From NCBI RefSeq assembly GCF_019645815.1, contig NZ_CP080997.1, positions 1,054,001 through 1,118,000 of the forward strand: a DNA stretch of 64,000 nt. Direction: 5' to 3'. Shown here one piece after another: positions 32,056-43,210 of this stretch. How positions within the stretch are numbered: the stretch's first letter is position 1; each line of letters opens with the position of its first letter. The notes below the pieces were generated by a model. That model worked only from the letters and a program-made list of their open reading frames with translations, made no database searches and was not told the origin of the DNA. The position numbers and the translations under genes were made by a program. Source of the stretch: Mycolicibacter heraklionensis (GTDB lineage Bacteria; Actinomycetota; Actinomycetes; Mycobacteriales; Mycobacteriaceae).

Positions 32056-35007
32056 TCACTGGAACTGGCCCCAGTTTCGCGGCGCTGACAGATCTGCCGG
32101 GTAGGGCGCTCGCAGCGCCTCGGTCGCGATGAGACGGCCGACTTCGATGTACGCATCGAACTGAGCTTCGGTGAACCACTGGTTTTCGGTGCTGTCGTGC
32201 GGAAAGGCGTCGTTACCCTTCGAAGCGGCGTGAGTCAGGACCCAATCGGGTAACTGCTGCCACAGCGTCGCTTTGGCGAGGATCAAGATCCCCATGCTCT
32301 CCCGCAGGCCGGCGGCGGCGGGATAGGTGATCTTGGCCCGCAATACCGCCCCAGCGGTCAAGCGTCCGTTGAGGCGCTCGAAAGGGTGCGACCGCGGAAA
32401 CCGGGTGCCGGAGCCGGGGGCAAGCTCGGCCTCCGAGAATGCCACCTTAGCGTCGTCGTGCTCGGCTTGATCAGCACGTGGCACAGCGGTGGAAGATGAC
32501 ACCGGATACGGGGAGATCTCCACGCCGAGTTCGCTTCTGGCCAACCGCGTCGCATCGGCTAGCCCGGACAGCAGCGGCGGGGTGTCGCCGCCACCGTCGA
32601 TGCAGTAGATGAGTCGACACCTGCGGCGCAGTGCCTCAACCAGCCCCAGATTCTCGTAGTGACCGCCGTCTGTCACCTGGACCAATCGGGCGTCGGACTT
32701 GTTGATGCCGAACAGTTCTCGGTAGAAGTAGCTCGCCCCGCGCACCGACGGCAATGCCTTGGGAAATGCCCTATTCGATTGGTTGTGCTCGAGGTCTCCG
32801 ACGAACACCGGGTTCGGCAGCCACGTTCCCAGCCGTGCCCCCGAGGCGGCCAGGAGGGCCTGAATTCCGCTGGTCTGCCGGCCCATCGACGAGGCGAACG
32901 CTGCGCCGCTGATCGCCATCGCCGCTTGGACAGTGAGGTCGCGCTGAATGCGGGCAGGTGCCAGTTGCCGCAAACCCGCGGTGCGAAGCCAGCCCAGTGC
33001 CGGGCCGCCGATGTGGTCAGCTCCAAGGACGAAGGAGACGACGTTTTGGCCTGGCCCGGGCTTACGTTCCCCGGACACCGCTGCCGCGGCGGCGAACACG
33101 AATTCCGGTCCACCGGCGGCAGACCGGCCATAAGTGTCCAGCCAGGTCGGCTCCGTCTTGGGGTAGGGCTGCGCGCTTCCAGACACCCGGCGTACGGCGA
33201 ACGCGCGAGCAATCCTGGTGCGGTAGAACGGATGCAGGCTCAGCGATGTGACATCGCAGAAGCCGAGGAAGAGTGCCACTACGACGACGGCCAGCCAGCA
33301 TTCTTTCCAATACGGAACGGAGTGCAACGTGGTGCCATCATGGGTGGCGTAGTTGAAGACCCATGCGCCGGCGGTTCCCAGGATCGCGAACCACACCGCG
33401 GCCAGCATGGTCAGGGTCAAGGTGGTCAGGAGCAGTTGGAGCACCGACGGGGGCAGCATCTTCTTGATCCATGACCAGAGCCCGGAGTCATTCTGGGAAC
33501 TGCCGGAGTCCTTCGGTCGTACCATCGACACCACTGCGGTGGCCAACTGCACGACCGCGATGGCGGCTGCTCCACCTAGCGCCCCTGCAAACGCTCGGCT
33601 CGAATGGCCCTCGGGAATGGCGGGAGCGATGGGCGAGCACCACGCGAGAAGTTGCGGTAAGGCCGCGACCAGGATGAAGAACATCAACGCATAAAGCATG
33701 ATGGCCTCTGCGATCGTGCCCAACCGCTCCTTCCAGCGTGTGGCTTCAGGCTGCACCGAACGCCACTCCGCGATCAGGGCGCCGGCGGCAACCAGCAGCG
33801 CTGCGCCGAGAATAATCAAGAGCGCCACCCAGATTGGCGGCGGGTAAGGGTTGAGGGCAATCAGCTGTCCCGCCCGATTCGTTCCCGGGACTCTGGCCGC
33901 GATCGGGATGATGGCGTAGAGCCAACCCGCCAGCCAGCCGATCAGGATCGCAGAAGAAAAGAGCATAGCCAACGAGGCCAAAAGATTTCGAACTACCTGA
34001 GCCAGCGCCATGAGCAGAGCCGGCACGGTGTCGGCGATATAGCTGGAATGTCTTCGCAGATAATTGAACTCCGGAGAGCCGGGCGCGAAGCGCGCCGATA
34101 TGGGCAAAGATTTCGTCTCGGGACTTTCGGGCAGCCCCTCCGACCTGGGCGGAGGCTGTACGGCTAGGAGGCGTGCGCCGGCACTGAAGCCGCCCCCGGA
34201 CACCGATATGATGTAAGAAAAGTCGTCCAATAATTTGCGATCGCTACCGGGCAGTTGCTGACTCGAGAAGACCTGCATCGCTCCCATTGCTACGCAAGCC
34301 GACCGCACCCCTCCTCCGGACAAGCACAACGCGGTCCCTCCGGCATGTTTGCCCGAGCCAGGCACATTGTAGGCAAGGCGCCACGCTCGCTCGTCAGCGT
34401 CGGCCTGCTCGGAAGTCTGCGGAATATCAAGCGGCGCAAGCAATCCAGTCCACCACGGTCGGCCGCTGTGCAGGTCCGAACGCCGCCGGATCAAGTACTG
34501 GGACATATAGGACTTAGCCAACCGAGTCACCAATGCTGCGGTGACCGCGACTACCAATGCTGCCGCGACGAATGCCGCCCACTTCGTTGCCGCGGCGACG
34601 GTCACCCAGAAACGTAGACCGGGATGCGCCAGGGAGAGATACAGCAAGGTGTTCTCGATGGCGTTGGCCGCGACGGCGAGAACGGCGATACCCCACACCA
34701 GCGGAATGGCTCGTCGGCCTACCGCGGAGAAGGTAAGCATCTGATAGATCACCGCGCAGGCTGCCAACACGAGGCCATAGCCTGCGATGACCGACCAGCC
34801 TTGGGTTACTGCGCTGCGGACCAGTTCGCTGTCGCCGGGCAAAAAGGCCACCCGGGAGTCGTGAACGAGTTCGGCCAGGCGAGCGGAGGCGATCTTCGTA
34901 TCGTCCCGGCGCTGCCACAGCAACGCGCCATAGGCGAACGGGAGGCCGCTGATAATCGATAGGACTGTCGGTATAACTCGGCCAGTCCTGGACGGCTTGA
35001 CTGCCAT
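32056..35007 (-). CDS. membrane-embedded patatin-like phospholipase
   Basis: 983 residues. Four TM helices come first (about 10-31, 72-92, 101-124, 133-162). Patatin elements are the oxyanion loop SGGGVRS (230-236), the nucleophile elbow SVSGGG (268-273, Ser270 as likely nucleophile; the first position is Ser rather than Gly), and the catalytic Asp motif TDGGHYENLG (Asp780). Between elbow and Asp, about residues 325-595 hold six or so further TM helices, so the hydrolase fold is interrupted by a membrane domain. Likely a lipid acyl hydrolase at the membrane. DNA here is visibly less GC-rich: the 60-base lines at 33961 and 34201 count 55% and 47% GC. Confidence 0.75.
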   Translation of the reverse strand: MAVKPSRTGRVIPTVLSIISGLPFAYGALLWQRRDDTKIASARLAELVHDSRVAFLPGDSELVRSAVTQGWSVIAGYGLVLAACAVIYQMLTFSAVGRRAIPLVWGIAVLAVAANAIENTLLYLSLAHPGLRFWVTVAAATKWAAFVAAALVVAVTAALVTRLAKSYMSQYLIRRRSDLHSGRPWWTGLLAPLDIPQTSEQADADERAWRLAYNVPGSGKHAGGTALCLSGGGVRSACVAMGAMQVFSSQQLPGSDRKLLDDFSYIISVSGGGFSAGARLLAVQPPPRSEGLPESPETKSLPISARFAPGSPEFNYLRRHSSYIADTVPALLMALAQVVRNLLASLAMLFSSAILIGWLAGWLYAIIPIAARVPGTNRAGQLIALNPYPPPIWVALLIILGAALLVAAGALIAEWRSVQPEATRWKERLGTIAEAIMLYALMFFILVAALPQLLAWCSPIAPAIPEGHSSRAFAGALGGAAAIAVVQLATAVVSMVRPKDSGSSQNDSGLWSWIKKMLPPSVLQLLLTTLTLTMLAAVWFAILGTAGAWVFNYATHDGTTLHSVPYWKECWLAVVVVALFLGFCDVTSLSLHPFYRTRIARAFAVRRVSGSAQPYPKTEPTWLDTYGRSAAGGPEFVFAAAAAVSGERKPGPGQNVVSFVLGADHIGGPALGWLRTAGLRQLAPARIQRDLTVQAAMAISGAAFASSMGRQTSGIQALLAASGARLGTWLPNPVFVGDLEHNQSNRAFPKALPSVRGASYFYRELFGINKSDARLVQVTDGGHYENLGLVEALRRRCRLIYCIDGGGDTPPLLSGLADATRLARSELGVEISPYPVSSSTAVPRADQAEHDDAKVAFSEAELAPGSGTRFPRSHPFERLNGRLTAGAVLRAKITYPAAAGLRESMGILILAKATLWQQLPDWVLTHAASKGNDAFPHDSTENQWFTEAQFDAYIEVGRLIATEALRAPYPADLSAPRNWGQFQ

Positions 35008-35150
35008 ATGTGTTGTCTACAGCAACGCGTTCGCCGGTGGACTGGTTTGCTCCATCGCGTCGGCTGCTACTGCAACGTCACCGCAATGACGGCTTGGGCG
35101 TCGGAGTTTCCTCGCTCAACCCTGGGAGCCGGTACGAGTGATGTGGTTGC

Positions 35151-35594
35151 TCAGTCGCGGTCCGGCGGCATCTGGGGCGCAGAGCCGTCGGGCGGAGGGG
35201 GTAGCGGCGCCGGGTCAGGCATGTGCCCGGGCTCGTCGGGCAGAACGTTGTCGGCGCGGACCTCGTAGGTGTCGTGACTTGATACCTCGGCGTCGACCCA
35301 GCCACCGGGGTAGTACGTGCAGTTGCTGTAGTACTTGCTGTTAGAGCAGCGGCTGGTCGCGTTTTGATAGTGGGCGGGAAACCCGATGATCCGCTGGCGC
35401 GTCCAATAGCCGTCTGGCCGGATCGGCGAGTCGCAGATAACCCGCGTCTGTCTGCCCAGAAAGCCCCAGGGGCGGACATCGCAGTTGGCGGGGTGGTCGG
35501 CACGGGCGACCGGGGGGCTGTAGGCGCCCGTGAAGGCGACTGCGCCGAAGGTGACGATGCCGATGATCGCCCTGATGATCAGATGAGTGGACAT
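35151..35594 (-). CDS. secreted CDGP-domain-type protein
   Basis: 147 residues from the ATG at 35592-35594. Residues 1-35 are a signal peptide (HLIIRAIIGIVTFGAVAF, then PVARADHP as cleavage region). The mature part has paired cysteines (CDVRPWGFLGRQTRVICDSP; RCSNSKYYSNCTYYPGGW), the pattern of mycobacterial CDGP-domain secreted proteins, and ends in a Pro-rich tail (PDPAPLPPPPDG). Function unknown. It lies 143 bases beyond the start of the patatin gene on the same strand. Confidence 0.75.
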   Translation of the reverse strand: MSTHLIIRAIIGIVTFGAVAFTGAYSPPVARADHPANCDVRPWGFLGRQTRVICDSPIRPDGYWTRQRIIGFPAHYQNATSRCSNSKYYSNCTYYPGGWVDAEVSSHDTYEVRADNVLPDEPGHMPDPAPLPPPPDGSAPQMPPDRD

Positions 35595-35804
35595 GGGGAA
35601 GTAATCCTTCGAACTCGGCTTACGACAACACACGCTCTGACGGGACCGGCAAACGTCAGTTCACCTTCTGTTAACCGTACCGTCACTTTGCGTACACGTC
35701 GATTCGAAGGCAGCCTGGTGGGCGGAGGGGCCGAGAGTGAGGTATGCGAGGTAGTGGAATGACCATGCTCATGTCAGTTCGCGCCACACAATCCGGCGGC
35801 CACC

Positions 35805-36671
35805 GTGTCTAGCGCTCGGGAGGCGTGGCGGCTGCTGGAGCCCCTGCACGCGGTTGTCTACTTCTCACCGGAACCCCTGGCCGCGCTCGACGCCGCCGGC
35901 TATCGCGGATTCTGGATGGGCTACTTCGCGGGCCGCGCCGCTCCCCTGGGTGCGGTCGGCGCCGAAGTCGTGCATGCGGTGTTCTACAACTTCTCCTTCG
36001 AACGCGTCGCCAAGGCGCTGCCCGCCGCGTGGCAGTTCGCGCCGCCCGAAGCTGCCCTCGAGGCACGTCAAGCGGGCGCGGTCGCCGCACTGCGGCGCCA
36101 CCTCGCGGATCTGGCGGACGGCCCGGAGGTGGCCCGCGCGGCCGAACTCGCCGCACGGGTGGCGTCTGCGGCGCCCCTCGCCGGCCGTGTTCTGGGTGCC
36201 GCCAATCATGCACTGCGGCTGCCGGAGCAGCCCTTGGCAAAGCTGTGGCACGCGGCCACCGTGCTGCGCGAGCATCGCGGCGATGGTCACATCGCGGCCC
36301 TTCTGGCTGCCGGTATCGAGGGCCGCGAATCGCATGTGTTCCACGCGCTGGCCTCGGGGACCCCACGCCATACCTACACCGTCGCCCGCGAATTCACCGA
36401 TGACGAGTGGAACCGGCTGGCGAACGCGCTGCGCGACAAGGGTCTTGTCGGGGCCGATGGGCTCACCCCGGAAGGCGTCCGGCTCAAAGCGCAGATCGAA
36501 GAGCAAACCGACCGGCTCGCCGCCCCGGGGTATGAGGCGCTGAGCGATACCGAACGGCACGACTTGATCCGTATGCTGCACCCGCTGACCCGGGCCGTCG
36601 TCGCCTCGGGTGAGATCCCTCTTGATTCGCCGATGGGGCTTGATCTTCGCCAATTCCTCGACCGGCAGTGA
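35805..36671 (+). CDS. SCO6745 family protein
   Basis: 288 residues from a GTG. The opening AREAWRLLEPLHAVVYFSPE, GFWMGYFAGRAAPLGAVGAEVV and the central ALRLPEQPLAKLWHAATVLREHRGDGH (given in pieces) are the hallmarks of the actinobacterial SCO6745 family, helical proteins that often carry a winged-helix-like C-terminal half (REFTDDEWNRLANALRDKGLV). Function is unknown. Its TGA overlaps the GTG of the EcsC-family gene (GTGA). Confidence 0.82.
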   Translation: MSSAREAWRLLEPLHAVVYFSPEPLAALDAAGYRGFWMGYFAGRAAPLGAVGAEVVHAVFYNFSFERVAKALPAAWQFAPPEAALEARQAGAVAALRRHLADLADGPEVARAAELAARVASAAPLAGRVLGAANHALRLPEQPLAKLWHAATVLREHRGDGHIAALLAAGIEGRESHVFHALASGTPRHTYTVAREFTDDEWNRLANALRDKGLVGADGLTPEGVRLKAQIEEQTDRLAAPGYEALSDTERHDLIRMLHPLTRAVVASGEIPLDSPMGLDLRQFLDRQ

Positions 36672-37723
36672 CCGGTAGGATTTCTCACGTGGCTCAGTCT
36701 GGTCGGCCGGACATGTCCCCCTATGAGCGCAAGGCTTGGGGCCTGCTGTTGGACGCGGCTACCGGCGCCGAACCGCCCGGATGGTTCGAAGGCCTCAGCC
36801 AGGGCATCACGGATCGCGCCAAAGACGTGGTTTCCCAAGTCCGCTCCGGGGTCGAACAGGTCCCGGGCGCCACGGCAGCCATCGGCAAGGTGGACCAGCT
36901 CACCACCAAGGCATTGGAGACCCTGCACGCCGTTCTGGTAGAGCGGGGACTCAATTCGGTCAAGCCGGCCAACGTTTTCGCGATGTTCGCCGAAGAAGGC
37001 GTCGCGGTGCAGTCCTATGACGAGGTGAAGACGCTCGACCTGAAGCACTGCGACCGCTCGATGCCGCGCCGCAAAGAGCGCTACATCGCCTTGGCCGTGG
37101 CCGAAGGCGCGGCGTCGTCGCTGGCGGTAACGGGCTCGGCGGTCACGAGTGCGGTCACCGGCGGTACGACCATGACGGTCGCGGCCTCGGCCGTCGTGGC
37201 TGACGTGACCGCGGTGCTGGTCGGGATGGGCCGCATCGTGGCATTGGTTGCGGCACACTACGGTTACGACGTCCGCGTGCCAGATGAGCAGGCGTTCGCT
37301 TCGGGGGTGATCGCCTATTCCGCCGCCGGCAACTCCGCGGAGAAGGCCGCGGCATTGGCTTCGCTGTCGCGCCTGACGCAGCAGATGATGCGTCAGGCGT
37401 CGTGGCACCATCTGCAGCCGCAGCAGGCGGATAACGTGATCCGTCAGGTCTCCATGGCGCTGGGATTCCGGCTGGCCAAACGCAAACTGGCGCAGGCGGT
37501 TCCGATCTTGGGCGCGGTGGTCAACGGTGGACTCAACGCCCGCATCGCGCATCAGACATTCGAACGCGCCCAGCAGGCCTATCGGCTGCGGTTCCTCACC
37601 GAAAAGCACGACCTGGACGCCGGCCAGTGGGCGCCGGTGGTGGCTTCTGACGGTGCTGTCGACATCCCACTGATCGACGAGATACTTGCGAAATCGGGCG
37701 ACGAAGGCGCTGCCCCGGACTGA
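36668..37723 (+). CDS. EcsC family protein
   Basis: Up to 351 residues. EcsC-family features: MSPYERKAWGLLLD near the N terminus, a Gly/Ala/Ser/Thr-rich amphipathic hydrophobic region (about 140-195) with GRIVALVAAHYGYD, and VPILGAVVNGGLNARI near residue 280, a conserved end of the family. The function of EcsC proteins is poorly known; in Bacillus EcsC is linked to an ABC exporter. The first GTG overlaps the upstream stop; a second in-frame GTG at 36689 sits behind GGTAGGA and could be the true start. Confidence 0.82.
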   Translation: MTGRISHVAQSGRPDMSPYERKAWGLLLDAATGAEPPGWFEGLSQGITDRAKDVVSQVRSGVEQVPGATAAIGKVDQLTTKALETLHAVLVERGLNSVKPANVFAMFAEEGVAVQSYDEVKTLDLKHCDRSMPRRKERYIALAVAEGAASSLAVTGSAVTSAVTGGTTMTVAASAVVADVTAVLVGMGRIVALVAAHYGYDVRVPDEQAFASGVIAYSAAGNSAEKAAALASLSRLTQQMMRQASWHHLQPQQADNVIRQVSMALGFRLAKRKLAQAVPILGAVVNGGLNARIAHQTFERAQQAYRLRFLTEKHDLDAGQWAPVVASDGAVDIPLIDEILAKSGDEGAAPD

Positions 37724-37724
37724 T

Positions 37725-38339
37725 TCACCGGTCCACCGACTCCAGCCCGGCGATGAAGACTCGCAGCAGTCGCCCGACGGTCGACTCGAAGTCGGTGACG
37801 ATCGGCCGGATCGAATTCGGATTCGTCCAGGCCCAGGCGGTGCCGGTGAAGGCGTGCACCGCCGCCGTCAGGGCGCTGAGCTGGTCGTCGGAGAGCGGCA
37901 GCGAGGGCCGCAGGGCCGAACCGAGGCGCTGCTGAGCGTCGCGGGCCTGGGTCATCAGGACACCCATCTCGTCGGGACTGAGCTTGGCGATCAGCGCTGG
38001 CGAAGCCGCGATGAGCTCGCACAGTACGGGCCGCGCCGCGAGGGTGCGGGCCAGGGCTTCCGCCGGCGTCCTGCCCGGCAGTTCGCGGGCCAGTGTGTCG
38101 ATCCAGGCCAGGTGTTCGTCGTGCATCACTCGCAGCAACAGCGCTTCGCGCGAACCGGCGTAGCGCAGGATGCCCGACTTCGCCAGACCGGCCGCTGTCG
38201 CCACGTCGCCCAGCGTCAGTGCGGTGGCCCGCGTGTGGGTCAGCAGTTCGCGGGTGGCGGCGGTGAGCCGCGTCAACCGGTCCTGGCGCTGCGCCTCGTT
38301 GCGGGCGCGCGCGAAGGGCAGGGGACGGGGTATCGACAT
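37725..38339 (-). CDS. TetR family transcriptional regulator
   Basis: 204 residues. Helix-turn-helix: ALTLGDVATAAGLAKSGILRYAGSREALLLRV (about 44-75, in pieces), with the recognition helix KSGILRY. The remainder is a helical effector domain. The ATG at 38337-38339 is chosen because an upstream in-frame start would place the operator inside the gene. It is divergent from the SRPBCC gene with a palindrome in between and is convergent with the EcsC gene (1 base apart). Confidence 0.85.
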   Translation of the reverse strand: MSIPRPLPFARARNEAQRQDRLTRLTAATRELLTHTRATALTLGDVATAAGLAKSGILRYAGSREALLLRVMHDEHLAWIDTLARELPGRTPAEALARTLAARPVLCELIAASPALIAKLSPDEMGVLMTQARDAQQRLGSALRPSLPLSDDQLSALTAAVHAFTGTAWAWTNPNSIRPIVTDFESTVGRLLRVFIAGLESVDR

Positions 38340-38351
38340 GACCCCTATAAT

Positions 38352-38367
38352 AGAACAGCGTTCTGTT
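38352..38367. promoter_or_regulatory. TetR operator between regulator and SRPBCC gene
   Basis: Two overlapping palindromes: AGAAC-AGC-GTTCT (38352-38364) and AACAG-CGTT-CTGTT (38354-38367), both with perfect 5-base arms. They lie 13 bases from each of the two divergent start codons, so occupation would block both genes. Confidence 0.65.
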
Positions 38368-38379
38368 ATTGTGTCGGCC

Positions 38380-38829
38380 ATGATGCGCCGCTACGAGTGT
38401 GTGGTCCGGAGTCGCACCACGGCATCGCCGCAGACCCTGTTTGCCCTTGTCTCCGACGGCGCCCGGTGGTCGCAGTGGGCCGCGCCGTTGATCCCGTACT
38501 CCACATGGGAGTCTCTGAGCCCGACCGGCGACGCCGGTGTGGGCGCAATCCGGGCCGTCGGGCGGCGCAGACGGCCGACCCGCGAGATGATCACCATCCA
38601 CGAACCCCCCGGCCGACATGGCTACACCATGCTCACCGATGGCCCGATCCGCGACTATCAGGCGCGGGTGACCTTCGTCGAGGACGCCGACGGCACCCGG
38701 GTGACGTGGCGCGGCCGGTACGAGACACGTTGGCGCGCAGTGGGTGTGGCTTACTGGATGGTCCTGCGGGTGGTGCTCGGAACGCTGATGCGCAAGCTCG
38801 TCGCCGCCGCTGAACGCAAGGCGGGATAA
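38380..38829 (+). CDS. SRPBCC (START/polyketide-cyclase-like) protein
   Basis: 149 residues. The pattern MMRRYECVVRSRTTASPQTL, LVSDGARWSQWAAPL, GVGAIRAVG and RVTWRGRYE fits the SRPBCC lipid-binding fold, common as MxaD/CoxG-like proteins in mycobacteria. It should bind a hydrophobic ligand, which could be the effector or target controlled by the divergent TetR. Start could be 38371 (GTG), 38380 or 38383. Confidence 0.75.
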   Translation: MMRRYECVVRSRTTASPQTLFALVSDGARWSQWAAPLIPYSTWESLSPTGDAGVGAIRAVGRRRRPTREMITIHEPPGRHGYTMLTDGPIRDYQARVTFVEDADGTRVTWRGRYETRWRAVGVAYWMVLRVVLGTLMRKLVAAAERKAG

Positions 38830-38838
38830 CCCGAAGAA

Positions 38839-39168
38839 TCAGTGCAGGGTGTCAGGGCACAGTTCGTGCTGCGCGATGTCGATCACCGGGCGCAGGTTGA
38901 CCGTCAGATCGTCGACCATGGACGGCCCGCCGAACGACGGCCGACGCACGTAGTCGTCGACGACTTGGTCGACCGTGGAGCCGCTGCGCAATTGGTTGCA
39001 GAACCGGTGTCCGGCCGACAGGCGTGCGTTGGGCGGACCGGACTTGAAGACGCCGTTGGCGTCGAGTGCCGCCAGATAGCTGGCGTCGTCGGCGTAGGCC
39101 GGTGCGCTGCCGAGCAGGGCGATGGCGGCGGTCCCGACGAACACGGCTGCACCCAGAATCCGATTCAT
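38839..39168 (-). CDS. secreted DUF732 protein
   Basis: 109 residues. A signal peptide (LGAAVFVGTAAIALLGSAPAYA, cut after AYA) precedes a DUF732 domain: DDASYLAALDANGV, HRFCNQLRSGSTVDQV and a second Cys in QHELCPD near the end, probably a disulfide. Many mycobacteria export several such small proteins; function unknown. Convergent with the SRPBCC gene, 9 bases apart. Confidence 0.85.
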   Translation of the reverse strand: MNRILGAAVFVGTAAIALLGSAPAYADDASYLAALDANGVFKSGPPNARLSAGHRFCNQLRSGSTVDQVVDDYVRRPSFGGPSMVDDLTVNLRPVIDIAQHELCPDTLH

Positions 39169-39206
39169 ACCGGCGATGCTAGGCGATAAGGGGTCGAAAG
39201 CACGTC

Positions 39207-39261
39207 GACTCTGCGTCCATGGCGGAGAAGTGCGAGTGCACCCCGCCATGGACGCAGAGTC
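39207..39261. repeat. 19-base perfect inverted repeat, 17-base loop
   Basis: Left arm 39207-39225 starts GACTCTGCGTCC; right arm 39243-39261 is its exact complement. The arms contain ATGG/CCAT. It lies directly after the gdhA stop (39270 on the minus strand) and upstream of the DUF732 gene, so it may end gdhA transcription, though there is no T run. Confidence 0.85.
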
Positions 39262-39269
39262 AACAGGCG

Positions 39270-41803
<2,534 letters not shown>

Positions 41804-41845
41804 CCGCTGGCCGCGGCCCAGGTCGCGTTGGGTAAATTGGCTGCG

Positions 41846-42502
41846 ATGTTGACCCTTCGCGCGGTGCTGGCCATCGGCTGTGTCTGCCTGCTCGCCGCTT
41901 GCAGCTCCAGTCCCGCCGAGGTGTCCGCCGACATCGGCAAGGTGGTCGACCTCAAGTCGTCCTTCGGCCCGGAATTCGAGGCCAAAGCGATCCCACGTAC
42001 CGGGATCGAGCCCAAACTGCTGGCGGGCACCGCGCTGCCCCCGGGCCTGACCTTCGATCCCGCCGACTGCTCGAAGTTCGCCATCAGCCAGCAACTGCCG
42101 CAGGGCGTGCAGGGCAACATGGCCGCCGTCGCCGCCGAAGGGAAAGGCAACCGCTTCATCACCATCGCCCTGGAGACCTCCGAGCCGGTTCCGGTCAATG
42201 AGCCGGGACGCAGCTGCCGGCGAATCGGCTTCTCCGGTGCCCAGATGCGCGGCTTGATCGAAACCGTCGACGTGCCGCACATCGACGGGGCGAAGACCCT
42301 GGGCGTGCACCGGGTGATCGAGGCCGTCGCGGCCGGCAAGTCCCGCGTCGGTGAGCTCTACAACTACTCGGCCTACTTCGGGCCCTACCAGGTCCTGGTC
42401 ACCGCCAACCCCCTGGTGCGGCCGGGCGAGTCCGTCACCCCGGTCGACACCGCCCGGGCCCGCGAGCTGTTGGTGGCCGCGGTGGAAGCGATCCGGAACT
42501 AG
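41846..42502 (+). CDS. DUF5642-like lipoprotein (Rv0999-like)
   Basis: 218 residues from the ATG at 41846. Lipoprotein signal: MLTLRAVLAIGCVCLLAACS with lipobox LLAAC, Cys at about 19. The mature part starts SSSPAEVSADIGKVVDLKSS, contains CSKFA and SCRRIGFSG cysteines, and ends RARELLVAAVEAIRN. This matches my memory of the Rv0999 family; function unknown. 42 bases after pat on the same strand, as in M. tuberculosis. Confidence 0.85.
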   Translation: MLTLRAVLAIGCVCLLAACSSSPAEVSADIGKVVDLKSSFGPEFEAKAIPRTGIEPKLLAGTALPPGLTFDPADCSKFAISQQLPQGVQGNMAAVAAEGKGNRFITIALETSEPVPVNEPGRSCRRIGFSGAQMRGLIETVDVPHIDGAKTLGVHRVIEAVAAGKSRVGELYNYSAYFGPYQVLVTANPLVRPGESVTPVDTARARELLVAAVEAIRN

Positions 42503-42519
42503 CGGAGCCGCCGGTTCGG

Positions 42520-43140
42520 CTACCGCACGCCACGCGGGCGGAACTGAATGCTGATCCGCGGGCCGGTGGGCGTGGCCGTCTTGGGGATCGAGTGCTCCCA
42601 CGTCCGCTGGCATGAGCCACCCATCACGAGCAGGTCGCCGTGGTGTTGAGCCAACCGCAGGGCGGGACCGCCCCCGCGTGGCCGCAGGGCCAGCGTGCGG
42701 GTGGCGCCGACGCTGACGATTGCGACCATGGTGTCGTGGGTGGCGCCGCGGCCGATGGTGTCCCCGTGCCAGGCCACGCTGTCGCCCCCGTGACGGTAGA
42801 GACAGAGCCCCACCGTGGTGAAGGGCTCGCCGAGTTCCCCGGCGTAGATGTCATTGAGCCGGCGGCGCAGTTTCGCGATCGCCGGGTGCGGCGCTTCCCC
42901 GGTCGTCAGGTCGTGAAAGCTGACCAGCCGCGGGACGTCGAGCACCCGGTCATACATCCGGCGGCGTTCGGCTCGCCAGGGAATGACCGTCTGCAGCTCG
43001 CCCACCAGTTCGCTGCTGGCGTCGGACAGCCAGCCCGGACGTACGTCGAGCCAGGCGCCGTCGCCGAGCTGTCGGCGTTCGCTGAGGTCGAACAGCGACT
43101 CCTGAACCGGTATCGCCACGACACGCAGACTATCGCACAT
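42520..43140 (-). CDS. AlkB-like 2-oxoglutarate/Fe(II) dioxygenase
   Basis: Up to 206 residues. The iron ligands are seen as H-x-D in VAWHGDTIGRG (about 124-126) and a distal His in TWEHSIPKT; the 2-oxoglutarate Arg is in RISIQFRPRG. Other family parts are LCLYRHGGDSV and GDLLVMGG. AlkB enzymes remove methyl groups from damaged DNA or RNA bases. A GTG at 43117-43119 (199 residues, VAIPVQESLFDL) is an equally possible start; neither has a good ribosome site. Confidence 0.88.
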   Translation of the reverse strand: MCDSLRVVAIPVQESLFDLSERRQLGDGAWLDVRPGWLSDASSELVGELQTVIPWRAERRRMYDRVLDVPRLVSFHDLTTGEAPHPAIAKLRRRLNDIYAGELGEPFTTVGLCLYRHGGDSVAWHGDTIGRGATHDTMVAIVSVGATRTLALRPRGGGPALRLAQHHGDLLVMGGSCQRTWEHSIPKTATPTGPRISIQFRPRGVR

Positions 43141-43154
43141 TCGTTCGATTCGTC

Positions 43155-43210
43155 GAGGTTGCCGTGAGGGTTGTGACCAGTCCGGCGATCACAGCCCTGG
43201 CGGCAATCTC
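43155..43210. repeat. imperfect inverted repeat at the 3' end of the DUF559 gene
   Basis: Left arm 43155-43176 and right arm 43189-43210 are 22 bases each with four mismatched positions, loop 12 bases. The right arm includes the last codons and stop of the DUF559 gene. The right arm (ACAGCCCTGG, then GGCAATCTC) closely resembles the right arm of the repeat at 44090-44144. Confidence 0.7.

Noticed and set aside
28741..35150. Integrated genomic island with tRNA attachment site
   Set aside because: I looked for a second copy of the tRNA 3' end (GGGTTCGATTCCCC) and for an integrase up to about 36 kb and saw neither, so integration at the tRNA is not shown.
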